A DNA stretch of 64,000 bases from Acestrorhynchus altus (Eukaryota > Chordata > Actinopteri > Characiformes > Acestrorhynchidae), in contig CM067508.1 of assembly GCA_034509495.1 (NCBI GenBank), positions 29,610,071 to 29,674,070 on the forward strand. Reading direction: 5' to 3'. The notes under the pieces were generated by a model, which was not told the DNA's origin, ran no database searches, and saw only the letters and a list, made by a program, of their open reading frames with translations. How positions within the stretch are numbered: position 1 is the stretch's first letter; every line of letters starts with the position of its first letter. This document shows positions 33,418 to 47,138 of this stretch, piece after piece. Made by a program: the position numbers and the translations under genes.

Positions 33418-34694
33418 GCATGAATTATTAACACTCCCCGGAGGAGAGACAGTTTCTTACTTATTCATAAGCCGCACAGGAATAGAGTTAAACTTTAAAA
33501 GAGAACTGTGTACCTGTGGGTGGGTGGTGGGTGGTGGGGTGTGCAACCAAACAACAACTCAGAGAAGAGGGGAAGAAATGAGTGAGAACTGTTTCAGAAA
33601 GTGAGACAGAAAGGGACAGGCCAGAGAAAGATAAGGAAGACAAAACAGACAAGGCCAAGTAGGTGGACAGCGTGCGTGGGAAGAACAAAAAGACTGTGCA
33701 TCTGTATCAGTAGAAATGGTCAAAAACGACTCGATACCTTGCTGTAAAATGAAGCTAAAAACTGTATTTTTTGGAATAGCTTTGCTTCTAGGGCCCAAGA
33801 TGAGAACTGAGCTGCCAGGACAGAAAGGGTTAGGGCTGAACAGTCAGGGAGAAACTGGCCTCTAACAGCAGTCAGTAATGTTGACAAGCTGGAATAATGA
33901 TTTCTGATTCCCAAAGGTGAGTTGATGGACAGTCCAAAGTGACTTTCAAAGTGTGCATGAAAACAATACACCTCCCCCCCCCCCCTTACCCACCCAGACG
34001 GACACAGGGCCTGTTTAGCTAAAAGCACACGTAGCGCTAGGGCTCTACCCTGGAGAGAGAGAGAGCGGATTACATTGCTCCTCTATAAACCTGCCCTTTA
34101 TTCTCTGACCTCGGGCTAATGCTCTCTGCAAAGCACACATTTTTAACACATACACACGCACACTTAACCGGCTCACCTCAAAGACTTTCAAGCCAACTGA
34201 CCTTAATATAAACACAAAGCTTTTCAAATGTCCATCCAATCTGTTCAAGAGTGCGGCAGGGACATGCTGCATTTGGCAGGTCGGTGTTTAGCACTGCGGC
34301 GGCAGCGGCTTTAAAGGAATAGTTTAGTCAAAAGTCAAATGAACAGGATTTATTTCTGAGCCCAGTGGCGTCAACCTGCCAAGAAAAGGTTTGATATCTG
34401 ACGTGTGTTTGTTTCGTTTAGAACAGGACATGTCAGGCTAATGTGTCACTAAAGATTGTCCCCAATTCCATGTCAGTCAATACGTGGCCCAAAAGCTGAA
34501 TTGATGCAAATGAAAACTGAATGAATGACACAAACAGCAGTAAAATGGTCAAATTTGTTACACAATGATTTGTCTGTGCTAAATAAACAAATACACATTT
34601 TTAATATTTATAATATTTTGTAATAAATTACATGATTAAGATCTGAGATGTTTTGTGGGTGTATGTAGGTATATTGCATTGGTAACAGTTTCAT

Positions 34695-34910
34695 TCCAGT
34701 GTTTGTTAAGAACATTGGTCTAGAACCTGGTCCTGGTGCTGGATTTCTGCAGGGTTTTGTGCTTTTACTTCTCAAGCACAGCCGGTTCAACTCACCTGTT
34801 AACGTCCAGGTTTAGTAGGTCTGTAAGAACAGGGAAATCAGAAGACTGTGCAGGAATCCAGCACTAAATGAACAGGAACGCCAACCCCTGGCTACAGAAG
34901 CAACCTTGAG
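34695..34910. repeat. Dispersed repeat (family F), copy 4
   Basis: GTCTAGAACCTGGTCCTGGT, GCTGGATTTCTGCAGGGTTT, CAACTCACCTGTTAACG and CAGAAGACTGTGCAGGAATC match the order at 22235-22445. Confidence 0.6.
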
Positions 34911-35264
34911 ATAACATCCATGCACTGGCTGATGGGCTTCGTGTGGGGTCAGTTAATCATATTCACTTGCTTTATCACGGAACTGTACCTTCAAACAGCA
35001 GTAACAAACTAAGACTGCACCTACACCTGCTTTTTGATGACAAAGAGATATGCTGCCACTTTTTAACCGTGGCCTACAATCCAGTGCTTCAGATTTTCAC
35101 TTGACTTCCAATAATTGTATATAAATCCTAACTAATTTGATGTTTTCGATTCTGATTCCGGCCTCCTTCATACGTAGTTCTGAAATCTGCAGCAAGGAGA
35201 GATCGGAGTCTGTATAGTCATGCAGCTTTTGTCAATCCAACCAAGTGGACTCTGGTTGGTGGAG

Positions 35265-35440
35265 TATTCAATGTCACTGCAGCGCTGAGAATGACCCACC
35301 ACCCATATCATAGCTGCTCTGTGGGGGTCCTGTGGTGTCCTGACCACTGCATATCAGGGTGAAGCTAACAAAGTATGCAGAGAAACAGATGGACTACAGT
35401 CTATAATTATAGAACTACAAAGTGCTCCTGTACAGTGCAA
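35265..35440. mobile_element. Family A repeat, right-arm fragment
   Basis: ATGTCACTGCAGCGCTGAGA, then CTGCTCTGTGGGGGTCC, GGACTACAGTCTATAATTA and GAACTACAAAGTGCTCCTGT match the right arm of the copy at 3829-4063. No left arm is present. Confidence 0.65.
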
Positions 35441-36018
35441 AAGATGTTCATAGGTAGAACCTTTTAGGGTTCTCTTTACTCTGCTTACTCCTCCAGCAAA
35501 TTAAAAGCAAAGAACGAGAGTGGCACAGTCTGTCCGGAACTCCCCCCCCCATCCCACTTGGGATCTCAGCTGGGAGGTCATCTCTCATTAACTTCACTAT
35601 GAGCCCAAGAGGACAGCTGGACTGACCAGGACACCCAGACACTTCCATTCTGACCTTTATTATCCTCCTCCTCTGCTTCCACATAAGAACCTGTTATAAT
35701 TTTCCTCTGGGAACTATGGTATATGTGGAATCCTAAAGCTCAGTCATTCCTTTTAATTTGGCTGAGAATATACAGTCTGGAGCTCAATCTGGTTTTGTGC
35801 TATCTGGTGCTCCACATCATGGAAATTCCAGTCATGGAATTGTGTTTATTCTGTGTGTTTATTTACCTGGACAGAAAGAGGGAAAGAGAAAAGCAGGAAG
35901 GACAGAATGGAAATGAGCATAGGTGCGAGAGTAAATAAATGAATATGAACTCATCCCTCTAATTGTGCACAATTAAAGGGAGCACAAAAGCTTGAGTGCA
36001 GGTGAGCATGCAACAGAG

Positions 36019-36950
<932 letters not shown>

Positions 36951-37068
36951 GAACACACACACACACACAGCAGATTTATTCATTTCATAAGGAGGGCTGA
37001 ACAGTGGAACACACACAGAGCTAAACTCTTTATAACTGTATTAATGACTGGTAACCTTTATCTACTGC

Positions 37069-37071
<3 letters not shown>

Positions 37072-37148
<77 letters not shown>

Positions 37149-37222
37149 CCTGCTCTGGCCAGTCTGACCAGCCCACCTCCCTCTCTTCCCTCCTCCTCCT
37201 CCTCCTCCTCCTCCTTCTCTCC
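37072..37222. repeat. (CA)n microsatellite and a (CCT)n run
   Basis: About 36 CA units at 37073-37145 and CTCCTCCTCC at about 37188-37216. Confidence 0.96.
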
Positions 37223-39241
37223 TCCTCTGCCCAGTGCCGTCTCTTTCCTGGCCGGTAATTGCCTGCTGCCCCCCAGTACCGTGGGCTCCGTGCCCTCCCC
37301 CCTGCCCGTAGCTCTATTTTAAGCCGGCCTGAGTGACATCAGTGCCCCCCCTCCCAGCCCAGTAAGAGAGGGACAGATGAAAGGTGGGCGTCATGTCCTA
37401 GCTGGACTCCTGCGCTCCCTTCTTATCGCCTGCGCTCCACACAGGCCTGCACGCTGCCCGCCTGCCCGCACTCCATCAGACCCCCGTCTACACACCCCTA
37501 CCCCTGCCCCGGCTCCAATCCCCCTGCCCTGGGGTGGTAGAGATGCCACCCTGGCTGCACCTCACAGCCTTGCTGTCACCTGTGGAGAGCAGCACCCCTG
37601 CTGGACAGCCCAGAAAGTCTTTGCCGAGCGTGCTGCTTCTCATATAAGACCTCAAACAAGGTAAACATAGGCAATGTATTTAACTGCTGCCACACACAAC
37701 CCTCACAACTCCAACAGGAGAACTGTACAGGAGGAGGAAAATCACGGAAATTTCACTATAACCAAGCTCTTTTGGAACATTTCTACTGGTCCATTCCTCA
37801 TAAGAAAAAAACAACAACTGTCAGGTACAAAATGTCATGTCAAAAAGTGACCCTAACAGCAAAAAATGGAGATACATATATAGTATATGTTAGTGACATA
37901 TACTGCTGCTGTCCTAACAACTCCGAACAAGAGACTAGACTTAGAAAGTGTAAAAAAAGCAAAGAGCTGAATGGCTTTAATATAATTGTAATGTAATATT
38001 AAAATTGTTAGATTTTTCAATTAACTTTTAGACATTTACTGTAAACATTCCACTGTATACTATATATTGTGTACATTTTCTGTGTGCATCTGTTTTTACT
38101 ACTGTGATGGACTTGCACCTACGTTTTTCACTCATCCTTACACCTGTGTGATGTAATGTGACAATAAACTTGATCATTTCTCCTGATCTTTTATCTTTTT
38201 GCTGGATTTCTGTAAAGCTACTTTGTGACAAAAATGAATTTGATTTGATGCATCTTATGACATAATTTCATAAACTCTGTTATCAGATGTTATATGATTT
38301 CACTTCTTGACCATCAGACTAACAGAAATGCTCCAAACTGTAATCAGAATGTTACATTAAAAACGGTCAGTCCAGTTAGAGGTCCATTCATCATGACAAA
38401 ATCTTGGTTGACACAATGGACACAATGTAAAAAAACATATTCATATTGTGTGAAAGCTCACATAACAGTTACTGAGTGACAATGGCAATATATATTTTTT
38501 TTATTCTATAGATATTTTTGGTAATTGGATCACGTTTGGATTTCACTGTGTAAAAATACAGGTGTAAACATTCCCAAGATGCACTGTGATTGGATTACGA
38601 TTGGCTCACTCAAACCACATTCAGAGGTGGTCAAATCTTATACATTTAAATCATGCTACACAGCTAGGTGAATCCACCGTTAGCAGTCTTGCCCAAGGAC
38701 TCAAATTCACACATACAACCCAAATATACATCCCGAATAGCAGACACCTTTGGGACATCTGGGACAGGTTTTGGCACTTTTGACTCAGATATGGGCCACA
38801 TCTGGACAAAACATTCATTGCTACTTGCAATAATAGCAATTAAGCCCTATGTGTAAGAAGCTTTCACTCATAAGGTCTTCAATCCAACACCTCTGCCATC
38901 TCCCTGACTTCCGTAAGCACCACCTCCCAACCCTAAAATACTACCTCCACTGATTCCAATCTCAGCGCAGTCTCAAAGGCCTCAACCAGGGAACGCTAAT
39001 CCTGTCTCAAAGCAGAAAGGGGCAGGGGGCTGCAGTGGGTGGGTGGCTAAGAAGAAATATTTACGAGTTGAGGGGTGAGTATATGGTGGGGATGGTGGGG
39101 GGGTTGGCAAGGACACCAAAAGCTTTGGTGTTTCTCCTCAAAGACACTGCATAAGGGGAAGACTCCTCAAGGGGGTGGTAGGAGGTCAGAACTGGACACC
39201 AAAGAGCAAATGGCTTTAGGAGAACATTCAGTATGAGCTGC

Positions 39242-39254
39242 TGCCACACACACA

Positions 39255-39302
<48 letters not shown>

Positions 39303-39353
39303 AGTGAGTGAGTGAGTGAGTGAGTGAGTGAGTGAGTGAGTGAGTGAGTGAGT

Positions 39354-39392
<39 letters not shown>
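39242..39392. repeat. Compound (CA)-(TG)-(GAGT)-(GA) microsatellite with an internal palindrome
   Basis: A short CA run meets a longer TG run at ACACACGTGTGT (39247-39300), forming a perfect palindrome around the CG. About 14 GAGT units (39301-39358) and a GA array (to 39390) follow. Confidence 0.95.
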
Positions 39393-39394
<2 letters not shown>

Positions 39395-39645
39395 GGAGGA
39401 AGGGAGGGATAGAGACTAAAACTAGAAAGCGAGAAGAGAATGTAATAATGTATGAAAGAGAGAATGAGAGTGTGAGAGGAGAGAAAGAGTGAGAGAGGTA
39501 GAGAGAGAACAGCACAATGACACCAAAGAGAAACATTGGGGAAATGAGAGGGATACGGGGAGAGGAAGGGATTTCTGCTAAAGAAAGCAGAAAGCAAAGG
39601 GATAATTGGGCTGTCCGGCCAAAAGTAATGGTAGCTAGGGGGCCT

Positions 39646-39675
39646 TTATGTGTGTGTGTGTGTGTGTGAGTGTGT

Positions 39676-39710
<35 letters not shown>
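39646..39710. repeat. Interrupted (TG)n array
   Basis: TG units with two AG interruptions. Confidence 0.93.
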
Positions 39711-39712
<2 letters not shown>

Positions 39713-39814
39713 GTAAAAAGAAAGCTCCTCTGCAGTGGTTTGATCAGCAAGTGAGGAACATGCTCCATCATCTCTTTTTTAGCCTCCACTCCAACCCTAA
39801 GCTCAACACTAAAA

Positions 39815-39884
<70 letters not shown>

Positions 39885-40090
39885 GAGAGCGAGAGAGAGA
39901 GCAAGAGGGAGAGAGAGAGGAGAGGAGAGAGAGAGAGAGAGGAGAGGAGAGAAAGAGAGAGAGAGGAGAGAAAGAGAGAGAGGAGAGGAGAGGAGAGAAA
40001 GAGAGAGAGGAGAGGGGAGGAGAGGAGAGGAGAGAAAGAGAGAGAGGAGAGGAGAGGAGAGAAAGAGAGAGAGGAGAGGGGAGAGTGTGG
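39815..40090. repeat. TG array followed by a long GAGAGGAGA purine array
   Basis: TG (39815-39834), (GA)n (39835-39900) and then higher-order units of GAGAGGAGAGGAGAGAAAGA repeated several times to 40085. Nearly all purine on the plus strand. Confidence 0.93.
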
Positions 40091-40224
40091 GACACATGTA
40101 GGGATTATAGTTCCTTGTTACCACCAAGCAGCCCCATGTTGTCAGGATAGAGTATTTGATCAGTGGGGCTGACACGCAGAGCTTTGGGAGGGGGACTGCG
40201 GTGTATTGGAAGGAGTCCATAGTC

Positions 40225-40475
40225 CGTATAGCTAAAGAGCAACAAATATCACAAAGAATATGAATATCTCTAACAGTATAACTAGCAGTATCACCAAAAA
40301 ACACTATTACCAACAATGTCACTACCAGTGTCAGTATCTTTAACAATACCACAATTACTATCACTAACAGTATCCTCAAACGGTATCATTCACAGTTTTG
40401 TTGTCACCAACTATATCATCAACCGGTATCATTAACTGTACCAATAACAGTATCACTAACAACATCAATATCTAC
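40225..40475. repeat. Degenerate tandem repeat based on AGTATCACTAAC
   Basis: AACAGTATAACTAGCAGTAT, AGTATCACCA, CACTAACAGTATCC, GGTATCATTCACAG, GGTATCATTAACTG and AACAGTATCACTAACAACAT recur across the stretch at irregular 12-30 bp spacing. Confidence 0.7.
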
Positions 40476-40489
40476 ATCTATAAAAAAAA

Positions 40490-40625
40490 ATAACTCTGGG
40501 TTCTCCTTTCATTGCATAGTTCTTTAAACAGAAACACTGCCTTCACTAAACAACCCACACAGAAGCTCTTCTTTAAGAGTGTCCCCCTGAAAGGGCCTCT
40601 GAGGACCCTTTCATGAGCCACTATG
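40490..40625. repeat. Dispersed AGGGTTCT-type repeat
   Basis: GGGTTCTCCTTTCATTGCAT, then ATAGTTCTTTAAACAGAAAC, CTCTTCTTTAAGAGTG and CCCTGAAAGGGCC. It resembles a repeat in which hexamers like AGGGTTCTT alternate with short hairpins. Confidence 0.4.
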
Positions 40626-41049
40626 TAAATGAAATGTACTTGATTACAACAATAATTGCTATGTGAAAGGACACTGTATTCAATTACAGCATGTGTCAAG
40701 CAGAGCAGGCAGAGGGGTGGGGTGGGGAGGGGGGGAAGAGTGATTGATGGATTGATCAGCTAATCAGAGCAGGCCACACAACAGCACTGCTTCAGTGAGA
40801 TAGAGGTGTGTGGGCTTTATTACTGTCAAGACAGACGTAGAACAGAGAGTGATGTGGGAAACGGGAGCGACAGCTGTAAGTTAATGTTTTCTATAAAGGA
40901 ACAGTGTGGTGAGGAGTCAAATATCACACTCATTTTAAATGCAACCCTGGAGTGTTATGAGGCTAATAAATAGCAGTACGTCTTAACAAAATGTGTGAAT
41001 GTAATGATGATATAGGTAAGGTTTATTGGGGGAAACTGTACAACCTTAA

Positions 41050-41690
41050 GGAGGCTCTAGTACAGTGAGATACAGCTGGGCGTGGAGGTTCTTGCTATTG
41101 TCCACAGATGTTGTAAATGGGCCTGTAGATCCTGCACACTTGTAGATTGCCAAAGCTGGCATCCCAGCCGGTCCCATAAATACTCAATTGGTGACCTGGC
41201 AGACCGAAGAAGTATTCCAACCTGGTGGAGACATTGCTGGGAAACACTTGCTGTGTCTGGGGGGGCATTATCCTGGGGATAAAATGCCCCACTATGAGAG
41301 GCAACACACACGGCTGCAGGATGTCCTGCACATATCGCTTAGTGTCCCTCGTATCACTACTAGGAGTGACTGACTCCCTAGGTCATCACACCAGCAGGAT
41401 CCAATTCCAAACAGAACCTGGATTCTTGGGTAAAGACAACATGCTTCCAGTTTGTAGCGTTCCGTTCTTGTACACAGCACCACTGCAAACAGAATCTACA
41501 GTGGCGTGATCAGAACAGCCTAAACGGCGGGCAGTTCGTTGAAACGATCTGGCTACTCTCGGTCTAATGAATCACCCCTTCTCAAGGTCTGTCCAAATGT
41601 CTTCTTAGTGTAGTAGAGGCATTTTTATACCCTCTTGTTGCAGAAACACAAAGCTGCCATACATTTGCCCAATCAGTGGCAGGGGCTTTG
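41050..41690 (-). pseudogene. Tc1-like transposase relic, minus strand
   Basis: The minus-strand frame at 41057-41311 reads QDNAPPDTASVSQQCLHQVG and, after a short stretch, ARSPIEYLWDRLGCQL. The catalytic QDN and IE(Y)LWD motifs are both present, but only 29 residues apart instead of about 34 because the SPDLSPIE loop is shortened. Upstream parts (41320-41600) are shifted between frames. It is the same family as the relic at 16855-17200. No intact terminal repeats were found. Confidence 0.8.
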
Positions 41691-42233
41691 GAAGACTTAA
41701 AATGAAAGGATTATAAGTAGAAAGAGCAATGGAGTAGGAGATGGAAGGGGCCGTATTTATGTATTATTCCAGATTGTTATTCCACCAACTGAGCAGGCCT
41801 CCCTCCTTGTACAAACACACTGCCACGGCTGCTGCTGCTACTGTTTGCAGCCTCCGCAGTGGCTTCTGCTGCCGCTCAGGCCAATGTGCTTCCAGCTAAT
41901 TGACCAGGGGGAGCCAGGTGGCGCCCTGGCCTGCGTTGCTCCCTATGGGACGGTCCAACTATATGGGAGCAGTCTCCCTTGCTCTCCACTTTACTTTCTC
42001 CCTCTCTTCCTCTCTCTCTCTCTACCCATCACCCCTTGTAGCGTGTGCTGGCACACAAATGAGCTATATGGATGGGAGCAGTTGGCCCCCAGGGGCCTCG
42101 GCCCCTCTCGGCCCGGCCCTAAGGCCCGCAGCCCCGGCCCCCAGATTGATGGGCCGGATGGCGGGCGAGGGAGCCGCAGGGAAGCAGGAGGATAGAGAGA
42201 AAGAGAGGCGGGGGCCAGGGCAAAAGAGTGTGT

Positions 42234-42238
<5 letters not shown>

Positions 42239-42280
<42 letters not shown>

Positions 42281-42455
42281 GTGGTGGTGGTGGTGGGGGG
42301 GTTGCGGGTGGAGGCAATGGGCTTCTCTAGGGGGCGAGCTCAAGGTGTGTTGCCATGGCAACTCGAAGAGGGAGAGCAGGGAGAAGAGGCGGCGTGCTGA
42401 GCTTGACCTGTGCTGGTGGGGGTGGCAATGTGGGCCAAAGCATAGCGCTCACTCG

Positions 42456-42500
<45 letters not shown>
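42239..42500. repeat. TG array and CG/CA array
   Basis: (TG)19 at 42241-42278 running into a GGTGGTGG-rich stretch, and a CGCG/CA array at 42458-42498. Confidence 0.93.
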
Positions 42501-42501
<1 letters not shown>

Positions 42502-42642
42502 TGCAGAGCTGGAGGGGTCTCAAGAGCTATTGCATCCTACTCACTCTCTTCCTCTCTCGTTCTTTCACACACAGGCACTCACACATAAATACACAGAGTA
42601 CTGCAGTGCTGAAACAATCCCAGGGGCTGCCCACCTACCTGC

Positions 42643-42647
<5 letters not shown>

Positions 42648-42723
<76 letters not shown>
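42648..42723. repeat. (CA)n microsatellite
   Basis: About 37 uninterrupted CA units. Confidence 0.97.
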
Positions 42724-42724
<1 letters not shown>

Positions 42725-42944
42725 TTGCAAAGTGATTCACTCCAAAACATCATCTTAATACACAACTTTCATTCATGCCCACTCAGACTACAGCTACCAA
42801 TGATGCTCTCTCTCACCCAGACCCCCCCTCCTCTCTTTCACTCTCTATGTATGTGTGTGTATCACAGTGAGGCAGGTTGGCCTCATTGACTCGACAAAAC
42901 ACATACACACTGTGTCTGAGGACAAGAGGTAAATCTGCTAGCTC

Positions 42945-43044
42945 TCTTTCTGTCTGTCTCTCTCTCACTCTCTCTCCATCTTCCTCCTGGCTGCTGGTCT
43001 AATTCACACGTTTCCTATTATCTGCAGCAAATATTTCCGGAACG

Positions 43045-43110
<66 letters not shown>
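42945..43110. repeat. CT-rich simple sequence
   Basis: Two CT arrays (42945-42976 and 43047-43108) interrupted by CCCTCC. Confidence 0.88.
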
Positions 43111-43111
<1 letters not shown>

Positions 43112-43807
43112 AAACGGGATGGAGTCTCCGGCTCCACATAGTTTTTGGCAGCAGTGGACGGCATATGGAGCTGACCAGCTTGGAATCTCCTATCAGATTA
43201 CATAACAGTGGGATGCTGGATCCCTCCACCCCGCAGAAACCGACCTTCATACACACAAGCAAACAAACAAACTCTCCTTCCAAAGCACACGCGCCTCGAC
43301 TCTACTCTCCTCCTCTGCTCCACTCTCCAACCCTGCTACTCACTCCTCGTGTGCTGGCGTCTGCTCTGCTCTGGCTGGGGCAGTTTAGTCTGTGTTGAGA
43401 GCTGTGTAGACAGAAGCTGAAGTCAATGCTGACAACACTAGACCAGATCTTTACCATCACAGGACTTCACACAGACTTCTAAAACAGACTGTTCTAGAAC
43501 CCGATTGGCCGAGTTCTAAGTCGCTGACTGTAAAAGTCACAGACGGATCAACTTTATTATAACAGCCCTAAACAAATAGCAGCTTAAGAATGATAACAGT
43601 TTGTAATAACTGGTAGTAGTATAATCATTTATTTTGTGATAGATCATTACAATGAATCAATATTAGTTCATATTTATTTTGTCATTTGACACTAATAGGT
43701 TGACTCATGAGTTTATGATTGAAAATGCAGTTGAAACAATGATAATATGACCTGATAAAATATGAATAATTAATTTTTTCAAGTATTTTATTATGACAAC
43801 TTATTTT

Positions 43808-43809
<2 letters not shown>

Positions 43810-43844
<35 letters not shown>

Positions 43845-43910
43845 CACATATATACATATACATACATACAGAGTTTTATTTTATTTTATTTATTATATAT
43901 ATATTGTGAG
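43810..43910. repeat. TA-rich simple sequence
   Basis: (TA)n at 43816-43841, then ATACATACACATATA-type and TTTTATTTTATTT-type sequence. Confidence 0.85.
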
Positions 43911-44423
43911 TCACTGCTTTAACTGATGCCCCTGGTTGCTCATTTGGTGCCGTACAGCTGTGACTTACGCGCTCAGCGTATGACAGGGCACTGTCACAGT
44001 CTATTAAGTATTGAGCACTGGACATCCCGGAAAACTCCACCTTTACTTAAATTATAATCTCAATTATCTTAGCGGTTACAAACCCGACCTGGCTTCACTG
44101 CTCTGCTGAAGCCTTGTTAGACTACGGCTTTCTTCTCAAGAGAACTTCATTACCCATATTGCACTGCAGGAGCAGCTGCACCACGAATGCACCACCTAAT
44201 TAACAATTACCTCTCCTTTCAGTTGCCTGCCAATAAAAAGCCACCTTCTCTAAACCAGTCACTGGTTCCACGAATCAGGATCCTTATGCCATTTTTAGGC
44301 CTGCCTACTTGCCTGTACTTTACCAATAGAGAGAGTCTGTGGGTCTTGGCCCCCTGCGAGGTGAACTGGTCTGGCTGCAGCTGCCTGCTGACCACCCAGA
44401 GCTACCACTGCTGCCTCTCATTT

Positions 44424-44426
<3 letters not shown>

Positions 44427-44455
<29 letters not shown>
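44427..44455. repeat. (CA)n microsatellite
   Basis: About 14 CA units. Confidence 0.93.
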
Positions 44456-44456
<1 letters not shown>

Positions 44457-44909
44457 TAAAGAGACATCACACAGAGAGGCAGGCAGGGGCCTGCAGCCCA
44501 CTGCAATCAAAGCAGAGAAGAAATCAGCCAAAGCAGAGCTGGAGCCGAACAAGCTTGTTCAGACTACATGCGACAGGCATTAGCACAACACTGTGACCTT
44601 GCCATTACCATGCAAACCGCACCAGAGTCGGGGCAAAACTCAGGGCAACACGTTGCTGCTCTTTCAAATGTTCAAGGCGGCAAAAAACATGGCATAAGGG
44701 TGTCCTGGTCATTAGAGTAAGAAAATAACATGGCAGGGCCTCAACTCCCCGTACACTTCAGAGATTTACCATTTCAGAGACACAAAGAGCATCATATAAA
44801 GATACCATCTGATTGATACCGGGTTTTGTTCGGCGAGCTGTTTCAGTTGGGAATTGAACCCACAACCAGAGGAGTCAATGACACAATCATTGTATACTCA
44901 GTATGACAA

Positions 44910-45480
44910 AAACTGTGTGTGGAGCACCAAAATCAATGGTTTGTTGTCACATGTCACATGTCCAGAAGGCCTGGTGTCTTGGTGTGCAAGCTCCTTTAAT
45001 GCTAGATCACCTCTGGTCTTCATTACAGGCACACTGACAGCCCAATCTGAGTTTAATGACGTCCTGCAACCAGTGGCTCTACCTTTTCTGAACACACACT
45101 CCGTTGCGCTGTTCCAACAGGACAGTGCTCATCTGCATACTGCTGTGGTCTCAAGAGCTCGCTTTGAAGGCACAGACACTATGCCATGGCCTGTCGCTTC
45201 GCCAGACCTATTCCCTATTGAATGCGTGTTGGATGCTGTTGGATGTGCTATCAACACTCCACGCCCACCGCAAAATCAGCAGGAAGTGGGTGAGAATATT
45301 GCATTGAGAAAGTTGCAGGAGATGAATTATCAAAGCACACCATTAGGAACCTCTACACCTGCATTCTGAGATGCCTGGCGTGTTGCATTATACTCACCAC
45401 CACACTGAGAGACACTCCTTCTGTAGGAGTAGCTGAATAAATGTTGCCCATATCAGTCTTCCTTCTGGGTGCAACTATTT
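44910..45480 (+). pseudogene. Tc1-like transposase C-terminal half, largely open frame
   Basis: A plus-strand frame reads VFITGTLTAQSEFNDVLQPV, then ALFQQDSAHLHTAVVSRARF, MPWPVASPDLFPIECVLDAV and NQQEVGENIALRKLQEMNYQ to a stop at 45369. This follows a Tc1-like catalytic domain: QQDSA carries the second aspartate and SPDLFPIE the glutamate. The next residues are changed (CVLDA for the usual HLWD). About 120 residues remain open with no N-terminal DNA-binding part. Fragments of the same family lie at 1000-1215 and 4965-5200. Confidence 0.8.
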
Positions 45481-46111
45481 TTTGATGATGAGGATACCAC
45501 CAAAAATCCACAGACACATGGTTAAACTACTCTCAACCAAAATGTAAGCAAGTCTATTTGTGCTCTGAATGTTGACTGTAAGCAGAAAAGTACCCAGGGG
45601 TCAAGAGTGCGCCAACAAAGCCAAACATGCTTACTTCAAGGGACACTGTACAGGGATGCGCTGGAGTGGCTGGTGTGCGGCAGCTGGTTAACTGCTGTAT
45701 CCGACATTTCTCGACACACACTGTTGTGTGGTGCTAAACGAACACTGGACAACAAGGGCAATGGGACCTGATGTGCAATCACGGGCTGTGGAGTGAATCA
45801 GCGATCGCTATGGCAACATGCACACTTGAATATCACAGTAAATGCAGAATAATAACAGATGATACATTCTGAGGAACAGTCAGCTGTCAGCCAGGGCCTC
45901 ATTAGAGGCACTTAGCAGTGGCTAGAGGGCTGTACTGGAGAAAGCATTATAAGGCATGACTCTACCTTCTAGCACTGCAGGGCCAGGGCTGAAATCAAGC
46001 TAGAACGGCACGTTATGTACAAATCAATATGGGAGAATATGTGATTTGATAAAAGACGGGACCTGAGTCACTGTAGTGAGTCAAGTGTTTTTATTAACTG
46101 TGCAATAAACT

Positions 46112-46375
46112 TGGGAGCAGCCTTGATCTAGTGGTCTGGTGGTGAGGGAACCAGCCGTGTGACTAGATAGTTGCTCGCTGGTTCGATTGCCTGAACTGGC
46201 AGGACATAACTAAAGTGCCCTTGAGCAAGGCACTGAACTCCCCAGCTGCTCCCCAGCTGCTTCCCGGGTGCTGAGGATAGGGCTGCCCACCGCTCCGGGC
46301 ACACGTGCTCACTGCCCACTGGTGTGATTAATTGCCGTTTGTGCACAACACAGTGGGTTAAAAAAGTATAATTTA
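46112..46375 (+). mobile_element. tRNA-derived SINE
   Basis: The head carries an A-box-like TTGATCTAGTGGTCTGG and, 61 nt later, a B-box-like TGGTTCGATTGCC, one base off GGTTCGATTCC. The body has GTGCCCTTGAGCAAGGCACT, AGCTGCTCCCCAGCTGCTTC and GGGCTGCCCACCGCTCCGGG, then CACTGCCCACTGGTGTG, and an A/T-rich tail (GTTAAAAAAGTATAATTTAA). Layout and sequence fit a SINE family abundant in characin genomes. It is a retroposon copy, not a tRNA gene. Confidence 0.85.
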
Positions 46376-46794
46376 ATTAAAACTGCAGCCTCTTGTGAAA
46401 CCATTCCAGTACATAACAAAAGATTTGATTTTAGACATTTTGCTGATTGGCTGTATTGGATTTTAAGATCTAAACCTAGAAAGTACACCCCCAAGTGGTT
46501 AAAACTTGTTCTTCTGTGTCCGTAACTCTGCCTTGGTGATGAAACAGACAGAATTTCCCTCTCTGTTATGTTGCAGTGGGCAGCAACCTTTCAAATAAGA
46601 GTGGTCTGGGGTGGGTCTCCCAAAAGCTTCTTATAACAATGGTCAAGCGAGCATCACATTGAGCACTCTCTCTCCTTGTTAAGCTGTTCTTAACGCTAAA
46701 ATGCTTTTGGGGAAACTGATTGATCGCGGTGGCAGAAAGCACAGAAACCTCCAACTGCTCGCTCATTTCTGCAAACTCATTCTTGACATCCTAA

Positions 46795-47138
46795 TATCAT
46801 TGCTGTCCAATGAAAAACACTTCTTTAAAATGGGGACTTTACAGGACGTTTTGAACGGAAGTTAATGTAATGAAAGAGTAAAATACATTCGTACAGCAGT
46901 TCTATCCGTCTGTACATTCAGAATTACTCACAGTGTAAAGAGCAGCTACAGGGTTTAAACCATGGCTACAACTAAAAACGGAGATACAGGATTTTCACCT
47001 GACTGTGCTTTAACTACAACACCAGGGCGCACGCTCGTCACTGCCGGACTGATGACACGCAGTCTCACCTTGCTCATGACCACCATAAAACGATATGCAG
47101 CTTATTTCATTCCAGGGCCAAATCAAAAGGGTGTGATA
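46795..47138 (+). repeat. Unclassified dispersed repeat (family D), copy 1
   Basis: AGAGCAGCTACAGGGTTTAA, ATGGCTACAACTAAAAACGG and GAGATACAGGATTTTCACC parallel AGAGCAGCTACAGCGTTTAA and following sequence at 56770-56840. The upstream GTCCAATGAAAAACAC also parallels GTCCAATAAAAACACA at 56627. It abuts a family C copy, and a CAGGGCCAAATCAAA-type string precedes family C both here (47113) and near 31400 (TAGGGCCAAATCAAA). Confidence 0.5.

Noticed and set aside
37377..37664. Possible first exon in GC-rich sequence (MKGGRHVLAGLLRSLL...)
   Set aside because: No donor in a good position, no family match, and proline and alanine richness expected from GC-rich DNA.
46112..46205. A tRNA gene
   Set aside because: A and B boxes are present but no cloverleaf closes and the sequence continues into a SINE body and A/T tail.
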